This document shows, piece after piece, positions 13,331-13,607 of a DNA stretch of 13,607 nt. The DNA is taken from contig JAIXYF010000237.1 in the NCBI GenBank assembly GCA_027490345.1, positions 1 through 13,607 on the forward strand, read 5' to 3'. The stretch is from Novosphingobium sp. (GTDB lineage Bacteria; Pseudomonadota; Alphaproteobacteria; Sphingomonadales; Sphingomonadaceae). A program made the translations under genes and the position numbers. The first letter of the stretch is position 1, and the number at the start of each line of letters is the position of its first letter. A model generated the notes under the pieces. It did not search any database. It saw nothing but the letters and a program-made list of their open reading frames with translations, and had not been told where the DNA came from.

Positions 13331-13607
13331 GCAGGCTCCACAGCACGGCTGCGGCCAGCAAGTCCAGCCCGGCCAACGCGACGAACAGCGGGTTGTAGCC
13401 CAGCACATCGGCGCTCTGCCCGATCAGCAGCGTGAACAGCATCCCGCCGATCCAGGCGGACGTTCCCGCCATGCCGCTGGCCGTGCCCACGGTGCGGCTG
13501 TCGAACACATCGGCGCAAAGCGTGATCAGCGCACCGTTCAGCAGCTGATGGGCAAACCCGCCGACGCAGAACAGCGCAATCGCCATTTCGGGAGAGGTGG
13601 CAAGGCC
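13293..13607 (-). CDS. MFS transporter, hexuronate (ExuT-like) type, C-terminal part
   Basis: Only the last 104 residues are visible; the frame is open to the right edge, so the N-terminal three quarters lie outside. They contain about three membrane helices. The segment ADVFDSRTVGTASGMAGTSAWIGGMLF is typical of the anion:cation symporter family, which includes ExuT (hexuronate) and related sugar-acid carriers. A short tail, LLRNPAPGSRPAA, follows the last helix. Context strongly suggests uptake of glucuronate or another hexuronate across the inner membrane, but related carriers for gluconate or tartrate share the same motif. It is convergent with kdgK and overlaps its 3' end by 38 bases, so it belongs to a different transcript. 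Confidence 0.82.
   Translation of the reverse strand, partial: GLATSPEMAIALFCVGGFAHQLLNGALITLCADVFDSRTVGTASGMAGTSAWIGGMLFTLLIGQSADVLGYNPLFVALAGLDLLAAAVLWSLLRNPAPGSRPAA

Noticed and set aside
1..13607. Mobile element, CRISPR, prophage, toxin-antitoxin or RNA genes
   Set aside because: No transposase, terminal repeat pair, spaced repeat array, tRNA cloverleaf or rRNA sequence was recognised on either strand.

Overview
The window looks like chromosomal DNA from a sphingomonad alphaproteobacterium, most likely Novosphingobium or a close relative. The reasons are high GC content, GTG and TTG starts, a NuoA/NuoB pair of alphaproteobacterial type, and a D-mannonate dehydratase (ManD) whose catalytic residues fall at the same numbers as the characterised Novosphingobium aromaticivorans enzyme. 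Fourteen protein genes are supported, two of them cut by the window edges. I see no RNA gene, insertion sequence, prophage or CRISPR array. No gene-free stretch exceeds 300 bases; the longest is about 185 bases, upstream of nuoA.

The left part (1-6003) is a mosaic of housekeeping genes. The start of the respiratory complex I operon (nuoA-nuoB) runs off the left edge on the minus strand. Behind it, also on minus, is a stand-alone prepilin peptidase. Then come a biosynthetic-type thiolase (plus), a secreted SH3-domain protein (minus) divergent from a D-2-hydroxyacid dehydrogenase (plus), and an Amt-family ammonium transporter (plus) without a neighbouring P-II gene. Three non-coding signals stand out: a Fur-box-like 19-bp palindrome between the prepilin peptidase and nuoA, a good sigma-70 promoter before the thiolase, and a strong stem-loop between the convergent thiolase and SH3 genes.

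The right part (6019-13607) is one catabolic locus for D-glucuronate. A divergent control region at 9578-9675 separates gntR-uxaC-uxuB (minus, joined by two 4-base GTGA stop/start overlaps) from manD-GH79-like hydrolase-kdgK (plus, 13-base and 0-base gaps). A transporter of the hexuronate MFS type converges on kdgK and runs off the right edge. Read together: the exported GH79-like enzyme would release glucuronate from a glucuronide or polysaccharide. UxaC then makes fructuronate, UxuB makes mannonate, ManD makes 2-keto-3-deoxygluconate and KdgK makes KDPG, which enters the Entner-Doudoroff pathway. A perfect TTGGTA-T-TACCAA palindrome abutting the gntR ribosome binding site is the probable operator. 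The KDPG aldolase and any outer-membrane receptor are not in the window.

The pathway is a known one. The less ordinary parts are the enolase-superfamily ManD in place of UxuA, a divergent GH79-like hydrolase built into the catabolic operon, the architecture of the control region, and the possible iron control of complex I.
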